A DNA stretch of 64,000 bases from NCBI GenBank assembly GCA_949130485.1, contig OX422196.1:4694889-4758888 (forward strand), given 5' to 3'. This DNA comes from Agelas oroides. Its lineage: Eukaryota > Porifera > Demospongiae > Agelasida > Agelasidae. This document shows positions 11,070 to 20,097 of the stretch, piece after piece (position 1 is the stretch's first letter; each line of letters starts with the position of its first letter). The notes beneath the pieces were generated by a model. That model did no database searches. It was not told the origin of the DNA and was given only the letters and a program-made list of their open reading frames with translations. The translations under genes and the position numbers were made by a program.

Positions 11070-11147
11070 GAGCCAGATGAGCTCAAGAAACCAAAGGCAA
11101 GCAGACGAAACGAAAGGAAGTGAGAAGATTCAGACCCTTCTGGAAAG

Positions 11148-12086
11148 GTAAAGCATCACTATAATCATGCATGAGGGTGGTGGGACTTGCTTGCTGGTAT
11201 GCTATTGTGATTGTGTTGATTACATCACCTGTGTCATTTTTTTTGGTGTGTGTTTGGAAAGTCTTCCTAACAAGGAGGGTGGCAGGGAACGTGTCCATTG
11301 CACCATGAGTCAGTGAAAATGATATACCTTTTTTTTTTATTTTTTATTTTTTAACTTATTCCTTTTGGGGGGGACTTGTATGTGTGCGACATAGCATGCT
11401 GAATAATGTAATGTTAGGCTTATCACTGTGGGGGTATCATAGTAGCAGCTAGATATTTGACTGTTCTGTTGTTTCCAGTTCACGGTTTTCTTTTTGCTGG
11501 TCATCAGGGGAGTTCCCAGTCTGATCTTTGCACAAACACAGGTTTCGGCTCCTTTAAACTCCCGACCTGTGATTGGCTACAGAAAGGGTGGAGCCACTCC
11601 CATATGTACATGGAGTCCAGCTAAGTCTGGTAGTTAGGACATGCTGCATGTGGGCTTGGGACATGTAGGCTCACTACATGCGATCTTACACATGCTTTGA
11701 GTCATCGGTCTTATGGTAGCTAGATAACTATAGACTGTCACAGCTATTTGACCTTTAGCTTGAATCTCTGAGAATCAAATGAGTACTTGAACTATTGTTT
11801 TTGTTTACAGACCAGCAAAATGAAAGTAGTAGCAATGCCAGAAGTATACTTCTATGACTTATCTCTTAGGAAGGCAATGGATGCTGCTAGATTCTTCTCT
11901 TTAGTTGATCTCTCTTCTTTCTCTTCTATATGTGACTGACTTTTTCTCATGATGTCATAGGTAGGCTATGATATGATTGTTAATTGGTTGGGTGGGATTA
12001 CTAATTGTTATCTACAAGTTGTGTAACTTATCTAATGTTGGTTAATGTTGTTATGTGGACTCAGAGAGAGAGACAGTGCGTGTGCA

Positions 12087-12148
<62 letters not shown>

Positions 12149-12149
12149 G
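11148..12149 (+). other. Probable intron 5 linking integrase and Ulp1 exons (1.0 kb)
   Basis: Donor GGAAAG|GTAAAG at 11148 and acceptor GTGTATAG|GC ending at 12149. The phase fits: the last base of exon 5 (G, 11147) plus GC at 12150-12151 makes a codon in the Ulp1 frame. The stretch has no convincing exon. It contains a T-rich run near 11330-11352, an inverted CCAAT motif (ATTGGCT, 11572) and the TG microsatellite at its 3' end. The alternative is that the protease is a separate gene with its own promoter here. Confidence 0.6.
12091..12145 (+). repeat. (TG)n microsatellite
   Basis: A run of 55 bp of uninterrupted TG, preceded by TGCGTGTGCATGCG. It ends three bases before the AG of the acceptor at 12148-12149 and takes the place normally held by the polypyrimidine tract. 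Confidence 0.97.
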
Positions 12150-12957
12150 GCACACGAGACGAAGCCATTGATTTGGATAAAGTGCACCACACATCTCAGC
12201 CTGAGATTGAATACTGGGTCAAAGAACTCAGCTTAACTAAGCACGATGAGCGAGTCCTGACTAGCGGAGAATGGCTGAATGACCAACTCATCCAGGCTGC
12301 CATGACATTGCTCAAGAAGCAGTTCCCAGACCAGAATGGCCTCCAGTCAACCCAAATCCTTGCAAAGAATCTTCAGTGGCAGTCAAGCAACTCGGACTTC
12401 GTTCAGATATTACACGTCAGTCAAAGTCATTGGGTTTGTTCCTCTAACATTTTTTCCTCTCCAGAAGTCTGCAACCTTTACGATAGCATGCCACCCGTCT
12501 ACACCAGCACACTTACCTGTCAAGTTGCTGCAATTATGAAATGTCAGAGCCCCAGTTTCAAGCTGAGGCACGTTGATGTGCAGCACCAGAGTGGAGGGCA
12601 AGATTGCAGCCTTTTTGCAATAGCATTTATGTATGCACTTTGTACAGGAAAGGATCCCCACTTGTGTTCCTTTGACCAGTCACAGATGCGGTGCCACCTC
12701 CATTCATGCCTTCAAAACCTGACAATGTCTGAGTTTCCCGCAGCCGCAAAACCATGACGATTGGGTCGCACAAGGGTGAAATCTGTTCGAACTTTCAATG
12801 TGTACTGCACATGTAGGCTGACGTGGAACAAGAACCGAAACATTTTCGGCGACCTAGCCAAGTGCGGGCGATGTAAGGAGTGGTTTCACCAGCGATGCCA
12901 AAACATTCCTACATAGAACCGTCTTACAACTGGTTGTGTAGTTCATGTTCTTATTAA
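12150..12957 (+). pseudogene. Ulp1/SENP-like (C48) cysteine protease with C-terminal PHD-like finger
   Basis: The protease part (to 12757) has SGEWLNDQLI, the Ulp1 entry motif. Catalytic residues are His in QSHWV, Asp in NLYDSM, and Cys in QSGGQDCSLF with Gln six residues upstream; all are present, although the usual Gly after Cys is Ser. Ulp1 enzymes cleave SUMO-type conjugates; Ginger-type proteins with such a domain are known, but the role here is inferred. A TGA at 12755-12757 interrupts the frame. The same frame continues with YCTC, KCGRCKEWFHQRC and a TAG at 12914. A frame offset by one base then gives NWLCSSC and a stop at 12955-12957. Together these supply the Cys4-His-Cys3 pattern of a PHD finger, so one nonsense change and one single-base indel near 12911-12924 broke it. 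The start is taken at the splice acceptor, not at an upstream ATG, because upstream translation is only microsatellite. Confidence 0.83.
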
Positions 12958-13030
12958 GTATGCACTGTAGCTCTGTTCTTATTACATACAAACAAAATAT
13001 TTCCTGAGTTGACAGTTCTTAGATGAGTAG
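12958..13030 (+). other. Non-coding right flank of the Ginger-like element
   Basis: 73 bp of AT-rich sequence lies between the PHD stop and the resumed satellite. No terminal inverted repeat matching the left end and no canonical AATAAA are visible. Confidence 0.6.
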
Positions 13031-13382
13031 TTGTCCAGCTCGCGGAGGCCTGTTTAAGTCCCAGGAAATATCGAGAAAGCAATTTTCACCACTGCGGAGG
13101 TGCTGTGAATCTCGTGTTGGCCTGGTTAAGTAACAGAAGGCATCGATAAAGCAGTTTTCACCACTGTGGAGGTCCTGTGAAGCTCGTGGAAAGCTGGTTA
13201 TGTGCCAGGAGACATCTAGAAAGCAGTTTTCACCACTGTGGAGGTTCTGTGAAGCTCGTGCAAGCCGGTTTATGTGCCAATAAAGATCGAGAGAGCAGTT
13301 TTCACCACTGTGGTGGTCATTTCCAGCTCGCGGAGGCCTGTTTAAGTGCCAGGAAATATCGAGAAAGCAGTTTTCACCACTG

Positions 13383-15396
13383 TGGAGGTTCTGAGAAGCT
13401 CGTGCAAGCCTGTTTATGTACCAGGAAAGATCGAGAGAGCAGTTTTCACCACTGTGGTGGTCCTGTCCAGCTCACGGAGGCCTGTTTAAGTGCCAGGAAA
13501 TATCGAGAAAGCAGTTTTCACCACTGCGGAGGTGCTGTGAATGTCGTGTTGGCCTGGTGAAGTACAGGAAGCATCGAGAAAGCAGTTTTCACCACTGTGG
13601 AGGTCCTGTGAAGCTCGTGGAGGCCTGGTTATGTGCCAGGAGACATCTAGAAAGCAGTTTTCACCACTGTGAAGGTTCTGTGAAGCTCGTGCAAGCCTGT
13701 TTATGTGCCTGGAAAGATCGAGAGAGCAGTTTTCACCAGTGTAGTGATACTGTCAAGCTCGCGGATGCCTGCTTAAGTGCCAGGAAATATCGAGAAAGCA
13801 GTTTTCACCACCGTGGAGGTTTTGAAAAGCTCGTGCAAGCCTGCTTAAGTACCAGGAGGCATCGACAAAGCAGTTTTCACCACTGTGGAGATCCTGTGAA
13901 GCTCGTGCAAGCCTGTTTATGCATCAATAAAGATGGAGAGAGCAGTTTTCACCACTGTGGTGGTCATGTGCAGCTCGTGGAGGCCTGTTTAAGTGCCAGG
14001 AAATATCGAGAAAGCAGTTTTCACCACTGCGGAGGTGCTGTGAAACTCGTGTTGCCTTGGTTAAGTACGAGGAGGCATCGAGAAAGCAGTTTTCACCTCT
14101 GTGGGGGTCCTGTGAAGCTCGTGGAGGGCTGGTTATGTGCCAGGAGACAGCTTGAAAGCAGTTTTCACCACTGTGGAGGTCCTGTGAAGATCGTGGAGGC
14201 CTGGTTATGTCCCAGGAGACATCTAGAAAGCAGTTTCCACCACTGTGGAGGTTCTGTGAAGCTCGTGGAGGCCTGTTTATGTGCCAGGAAAGATCGAGAG
14301 AGCAGTTTTCACCAATGTGGTGGTCCTATCCATATCGCGGAGGCCTGTTTAAGTGCCAGGAAAGATCGAGAAAGCAGTTTTCACCACTGTGGAGGTTCTG
14401 AGAAGCTCGTGCAAGCCTGTTTATGTACCAGGAAAGATCGAGAGAGCAGTTTTCACCACTGTGGTGGTCCTGTCCAGCTCGCGGAGGCCTGTTTAAGTGC
14501 CAGGAAATATCGAGAAAGCAGTTTTCACCACTGCGGAGGTGCTGTGAATGTCGTGTTGGCCTGGTGAAGTACAGGAAGCATCGAGAAAGCAGTTTTCACC
14601 ACTGTGGAGGTCCTGTGAAGCTCGTGGAGGCCTGGTTATGTGCCAGGAGACATCTAGAAAGCAGTTTTCACCACTGTGAAGGTTCTGTGAAGCTCGTGCA
14701 AGCCTGTTTATGTGCCAGGAAAGATCGAGAGAGCAGTTTTCACCAGTGTAGTGATACTGTCAAGCTCGCGGATGCCTGCTTAAGTGCCAGGAAATATCGA
14801 GAAAGCAGTTTTCACCACCGTGGAGGTTTTGAAAAGCTCGTGCAAGCCTGCTTAAGTACCAGGAGGCATCGACAAAGCAGTTTTCACCACTGTGGAGATC
14901 CTGTGAAGCTCGTGCAAGCCTGTTTATGCATCAATAAAGATGGAGAGAGCAGTTTTCACCACTGTGGTGGTCATGTGCAGCTCGTGGAGGCCTGTTTAAG
15001 TGCCAGGAAATATCGAGAAAGCAGTTTTCACCACTGCGGAGGTGCTGTGAAACTCGTGTTGCCTTGGTTAAGTACGAGGAGGCATCGAGAAAGCAGTTTT
15101 CACCTCTGTGGGGGTCCTGTGAAGCTCGTGGAGGGCTGGTTATGTGCCAGGAGACAGCTAGAAAGCGGTTTTCACCACTGTGGAGGTCCTGTGAAGATCG
15201 TGGAGGCCTGGTTATGTCCCAGGAGACATCTAGAAAGCAGTTTCCACCACTGTGGAGGTTCTGTGAAGCTCGTGGAGGCCTGTTTCTGTGCCAGAAAAGA
15301 TCGAGAGAGCAGTTTTCACCAATGTGGTGGTCCTATCCATATCGCGGAGGCCTGTTTAAGTGCCAGGAAAGATCGAGAAAGCAGATTTCACCACTG
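13383..15396 (+). repeat. Adjacent duplicate of a 1,007-bp satellite block
   Basis: The sequence around 13383-14389 recurs at 14390-15396, 1,007 bp later. 1,007 equals 14 monomers minus one base, and the missing base is visible as AAGTACAGGAAGC in place of AAGTACCAGGAAGC near 13562 and again near 14569. Approximate ends were set by the TGAGAAGCTCGTGCAAGCC monomer with TATGTACCAGG that starts each copy. Confidence 0.8.
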
Positions 15397-18300
15397 CGGA
15401 GGTGCTGTGAAACTCGTGTTGGCCTGGTTAAGTACCAGGAGGCATCGAGAAAGCAGTTTTCACCACTGTTGAGGTCCTGTGAGGCTCGTGGAAGCCAGGT
15501 TATGTGCCAGGAGACATCTACCAAGCAGTTTTCACCACTGTGGAGGTTCTGTGAAGCTCGTGCAAGCCTGTTTATGTGCCAGGAAAGATCGAGAGAGCAG
15601 TTTTCACCACTGTAGTAATACTGTCGAGCTCGCGGATGCCTGCTTAAGTGCCAGGAAATATCGAGAAAGCAGTTTTCACCAATGCGGAGGTGCTGTGAAT
15701 CTCGTGTTGGCCTGCTTAAGTACCAGGAGACATCTAGAAAGCAGTTTTCACCACTGTGGAAGTCCTGTGAAGCTTGTGGAGTCCTGGTTATGTGCCAGGA
15801 GACATCTAGAAAGCAGTTTTCACCACTGTGGATGTCCTGTAAAGCTCGTGCAAGCATGTTTATGTGCCAGGAAAGATCGAGAGAGAAGTTTTCAACGCTG
15901 TGGTGGTCCTGTCCAGCTCGCGGAAGCCTGTTTCAGTGTCAGGAAAGATCGAGAAAGCAATTTTCACCACTGTGGAGGTTCTGAGAAGCTCGTGCAAGCT
16001 TGTTTTTGTGCCAGGAATGATCGAGAGAGCAGTTTTCACCACTGTGGTGGTCCTGTCCAGCTCGCGGAGGCCTGTTTAAGTGCCAGGAAGTATCGTGAAA
16101 GCGGTTTTCACTACTGCGGAGGTGCTGTGAATGTCGTGTTGGCCTCTTTAAGTACCAGGAGGCATCGAGAAAGCAGTTTTCACCACTGTTGAGGTCCTGT
16201 AAGGCTCGTGGAAGCCAGGTTATGTGCCAGGAGACATCTAGCAAGCAGTTTTCACCGCTGTGGAGGTTCTGTGAAGCTCGTGCAAGCCTGTTTATGTGCC
16301 AGGAAAGATCGAGAAAGCAGTTTTCACCACTGTGGAGGTTCTGAGAAGGTCGTGCAAGCCTGTTTTTGTGCCAGGAATGATCGAGAGAGCAGTTTTCACC
16401 ACTGTGGTGGTCCTGTCCAGCTCGCGGAGGCCTGTTTAAGTGCCAGGAAGTATCGAGAAAGCAGTTTTCACCACTGCAGAGGTGCTGTGAATCTCGTGTT
16501 GGCCTGGTGAAGTACCAGGAAGCATCGAGAAAGCAGTTTTCACCACTGTGGAGGTCCTGTGAAGCTCGTGGAGGCCTGGTTATGTGCCAGAAGACATCTA
16601 GAAAGCAGTTTTCACCACTGTGGAGGTTCTGTTAAGCTCGTGCAAGCCTGTTTATGTGCCAGGAAAGATGGAGAGAGCAGTTTTCACCACTGTGGTGGTC
16701 ATGTCCAGCTCGCGGAGGCCTGTGTAAGAGCCAGCAAAGTTCGAGAAAGCAGTTTTCACCACCGTGGAGGTTTTGAAAAGCTCGTGCAAGACTGCTTAAG
16801 TACCAGCAGGCATCGAGAAAGCAGTTTTCACCACTGTGGAGGTCCTGTGAAGCTCGTGGAGGCCTGGTTATGTGCCAGGAGACATCTAGAAAGCAGTTTT
16901 AACCATTGTGGAGGTTCTGTTAAGCTCGTGCAAGCCTGTTTATGTGCCAGGAAAGATCGAGAGAGCAGTTTTCACCACTGTGGTTGTCATGTCCAGCTCG
17001 CGGAGGCCTGTTTAAGAGCCAGCAAAGATCGAGAAAGCAGTTTTCACCACCGTGGAGGTTTTGAAAAGCTCATGCAAGCCTGCTTAAGTACCAGGAGGCA
17101 TTGACAAAGCAGTTTTCACCACTGTGGAGGGCCTGTGAAGCTCGTGGAAGCCAGGTTGTGTTCCAGGAGACATCTAGCAAGCAGTTTTCACCACTGTGGA
17201 GGTTCTATGAAGCTCGTGCAAGACTGTTTATGCATCAATAAAGATCGAGAGAGTAGTTTTCACCACTGTGGTGGTCATGTGCAGCTCGCGGAGGCCTGTT
17301 TAAGTGCCAGGAAATATCGAGAAAGCAGTTTTCACCACTGTGGAGGTGCTGTGAAACTCGTGTTTGCCTGGTTAAGTACGAGGAGGCATCGAGAAAGCAG
17401 TTTTCACCTCTGTGGAGTTCCTGTGAAGCTCGTGGAGGGCTGGTTATGTGCCAGGAGACATCTAGAAAGCAGTTTGCACCACTGTGGAGGTTCTGTGAAG
17501 CTCGTGCAAGCCTGTGAAGCTCATGGAGGGCTGCTTAAGTACCAGGAGGCATCAAGAAAGCTGTTTTCACCACTGTGGAGGTTCTGTGAAGCTCGTGGAA
17601 GCCTGGTTACGTGCCAGGAGACATCTAGAAAGCAGTTTTCACCACTGTGGAGGTCCTGTGAAGATCGTGGAGGCCTGGTTATGTCCCAGGAGACATCTAG
17701 AAAGCAGTTTCCACCACTGTGGAGGTTCTGTGATGCTCGTGGAGGCCTGTTTATGTGCCAGGAAAGATCGAGAGAGCAGTTTTCACCAATGTGGTGGTCC
17801 TATCCATATCGCGGAGGCCTGTTTAAGTGCCAGGAAAGATCGAGAAAGCAGATTTCACCACTGCGGAGGTGCTGTGAAACTCGTGTTGGCCTGGTTAAGT
17901 ACCAGGAGGCATCGAGAAAGCAGTTTTCACCACTGTTGAGGTCCTGTGAGGCTCGTGGAAGCCAGGTTATGTGCCAGGAGACATCTAGCAAGCAGTTTTC
18001 ACCACTGTGGAGGTTCTGTGAAGCTCGTGTTGGCCTGCTTAAGTACCAGGAGACTTCTAGAAAGCAGTTTTCACCACTGTGGATGTCCTGTGAAGCTCGT
18101 GCAAGCCTGTTTATTTGCCAGGAAAGATCAAGAGAGTAGTTTTCAACGCTGTGGTGGTCCTGTCCAGCTCGCGGAGGCCTGTTTCAGAGCCAGGAAAGAT
18201 CGAGAGAGCAGTTTTCACCACTGTGGAGGTTCTGAGAAGCTCGTGAAAGCCTGTGTATGTCGCAGGAATGATCGAGAGAGCAGTTTTCACCACTGTGGTG

Positions 18301-19810
18301 GCCCTGTCCAGCTCGCGGAGACCTGTTTAAGTGCCAGGAAATATCGAGAAAGCAGTTTTCACCACTGTGGAGGTTCTGTGAAGCTCGTGCAAGCCTGTTT
18401 ATGTGCCAGGAAAGATCGAGAGAGCAGTTTTCAACACTGTGGTTGTCCTGTCCAACTCGCGGAGGCCTGTTTATGTGCCAGGAAAGATCGAGAAAGCAGT
18501 TTTCACCACTGTGGAGGTTCTGAGAAGCTCGTGCAAGCCTGTGTATGTGCCAGGAAAGATCGAGAGAGCAGTTTTCACCACTGTGGTGGCCCTGTCCAGC
18601 TCTCGGAGGCCTGTTTATATGCCAGGAAAGATCGAGAAAGCAGTTTTCACAACTGTGGAGGTTCTGAGAATCTCGTGCAAGCCTGTTTAAGTGCCAGGAA
18701 ATATCGAGAAAGCAGTTTTCACCACTGCCGAGGGACTGTGAATGTCGTGTTGGCCTGGTTAAGTACTAGGAGACATCCAGAAAGCAGTTTTCACCACTGT
18801 GGAGGTCCTGTGAAGCTCGTGGAAGCCTCTTTATGTGCCAGGAAAGATCGAGAGAGCAGTTTTCACAACTGTGGTGGTACTGTCCAGCTCGCGGATGCCT
18901 GTTTAACTGCCAGGAAATATCGAGAAAGCAGTTTTCACCAATGCGGAGGTGCTGTGAATCTCGTGTTGGCCTGGTTAATAACCAGGAGACATCTAGAAAG
19001 CAGTTTTCACCACTGTGGAGGTCCTGTGAAGCTCGTGCAAGCCTGTTTATGTGCCAGGAAAGATCGAGAGAGCAGTTTTCAACACTGTCGAGGGACTGTG
19101 AATGTCGTGTTGGCCTGGTTATAAGTACTAGGAGACATCCAGAAAGCAGTTTTCACCACTGTGGAGGTTCTGTGAAGCTCGTGGAAGCCTCTTTATGTGC
19201 CAGGAAAGATCGAGAGAGCAGTTTTCACAACTGTGGTGGTACTGTCCAGCTCGCGGATGCCTGTTTAACTGCTAGGAAATATCGAGAAAGCAGTTTTCAC
19301 CAATGCGGAGGTGCTGTGAATCTCGTGTTGGCCTGGTTAATAACCAGGAGACATCTAGAAAGCAGTTTTCACCACTGTAGAGGTCCTGTGAAGCTCGTGC
19401 AAGCCTGTTTATGTGCCAGGAAAGATCGAGAGAGCAGTTTTCAACACTGTGGTGGTCCTGTCCAGCTCGCGGAGTGCTGTTTATGTGCCAGGAACGATCG
19501 AGAAAGCAGTTTTCACCACTGTGGAGGTTCTGAGAAGCTCGTGCAAGCCTGTGTATGTGCCAGTAAAGATCGAGAGAGCAGTTTTCACCACTGTGGTGGC
19601 CCTATCCAGCTCGCAGAGGCCTGTTTATGTGCCAGGAAAGATCGAGAAAGCAGTTTTCACCACTGTGGAGGTTCTGAGAAGCTCGTGCAAGCCGGTTTAA
19701 GTGCCAGGAAATATCTAGAAAGCAGTTTTCCCCACTGCCGAGGTGCTGTGAATGTCGTGTTGGCCTGTTTAAGTACCAGGAGGCATCGAGAAAGCAGTTT
19801 TCACCATTGT
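14390..19810 (+). repeat. 5.4-kb higher-order block, copy 1 (offset 5,708 bp)
   Basis: Every landmark in this block recurs 5,708 bp downstream: all long frames, their lengths and their stop positions. I noticed only about half a dozen base differences over 5.4 kb, for example near 14479 and 15295. The offset equals 79 x 72 + 20. Three visible indels account for the 20: +19 in an enlarged monomer near 17510, +2 in GGTTATAAGTACTAGG near 19118, and -1 near 14569. Confidence 0.9.
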
Positions 19811-20097
19811 TGAGGTCCTGTGAGGATCGTGGAGGCCTGGTTATGTCCCAGGAGACATCTAGAAAGCAGTTTCCACCACTGTGGAGGTTCTGTGAAGCTC
19901 GTGGAGGCCTGTTTATGTGCCAGGAAAGATCGAGAGAGCAGTTTTCACCAATGTGGTGGTCCTATCCATATCGCGGAGGCCTGTTTAAGTGCCAGGAAAG
20001 ATCGAGAAAGCAGATTTCACCACTGCGGAGGTGCTGTGAAACTCGTGTTGGCCTGGTTAAGTACCAGGAAATATCGAGAAAGCAGTTTTCACCACTG

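Larger units (their letters stand above)
8974..11147 (+). pseudogene. Ginger-like integrase/transposase, exons 1-5
   Basis: Exons inferred from GT-AG borders and frame continuity are 8974-9185, 9352-9556, 9651-9896, 9968-10099 and 10251 to about 11147. Exon 1 encodes an acidic leader and the VYDYLTEKKYPDG region. Exons 2-3 form an H-x6-H-x29-C-x2-C zinc finger. Exon 3 has GIDLIGPLP (first catalytic Asp), exon 4 VVTSDQGREF (second Asp) and exon 5 GLDEHFNQT (Glu). Exactly 35 residues separate the second Asp and the Glu, so the DD35E triad is complete. WLGPYTI with GKGAYLL is a GPY/F module, followed by an acidic tail. The ATG at 8974 is chosen because translation of the acidic leader begins there; the frame is open further upstream. 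Lesions are a TGA at 10617-10619, probably from CGA, and a one-base shift between about 11081 and 11118. After the shift, another frame reads RRFRPFWK up to a GTAAAG donor at 11148. The enzyme would cut and join element ends in the nucleus. Confidence 0.87.
8421..13030 (+). mobile_element. Ginger-like DNA transposon with integrase, Ulp1 protease and PHD-like finger
   Basis: A 4.6-kb non-satellite insertion contains a multi-exon gene for a Gypsy-type integrase with no reverse transcriptase, protease or RNase H. That combination, with introns, is the mark of Ginger transposons. The left end begins near TGTCACGAAG, fitting the TGT start described for Ginger1 termini, and is followed by subterminal repeats. 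The right end (about 12958-13030) shows no inverted match to the left end, so it is probably truncated or rearranged. TGTC lies at both junctions (about 8422-8425 and 13032-13035) and could be a 4-bp duplication or chance. The satellite is plus-oriented on both sides at the same monomer phase, but the flanking monomers are of different classes (A left, C right). A domesticated integrase gene of the GIN1/KRBA2 type is less likely because of the decay and the setting. Confidence 0.82.

Noticed and set aside
9352..11147. Gypsy LTR retrotransposon
   Set aside because: No reverse transcriptase, RNase H, gag or LTR is present, and the integrase gene has introns, which favours Ginger.
11500..11660. 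Promoter for a separate protease gene (inverted CCAAT and GC-rich motif)
   Set aside because: Single short motifs are weak evidence, and the splice phase supports continuity with the integrase exons.
11810..11940. Extra exon after the TTTGTTTACAG acceptor
   Set aside because: The frame gives no recognisable domain, ends in a stop at 11938-11940 and lacks a clear donor.
8974..12957. Host gene domesticated from an integrase (GIN1/KRBA2 type)
   Set aside because: Two nonsense codons, two frameshifts and location in satellite DNA argue for a decaying transposon.
17946..19124. 392-codon periodic frame as a Cys/His-rich repeat protein or zinc-finger gene
   Set aside because: Cys and His spacing fits no finger family, other frames are also open, and the same DNA is broken by indels elsewhere. 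It is explained by the 72-bp period.
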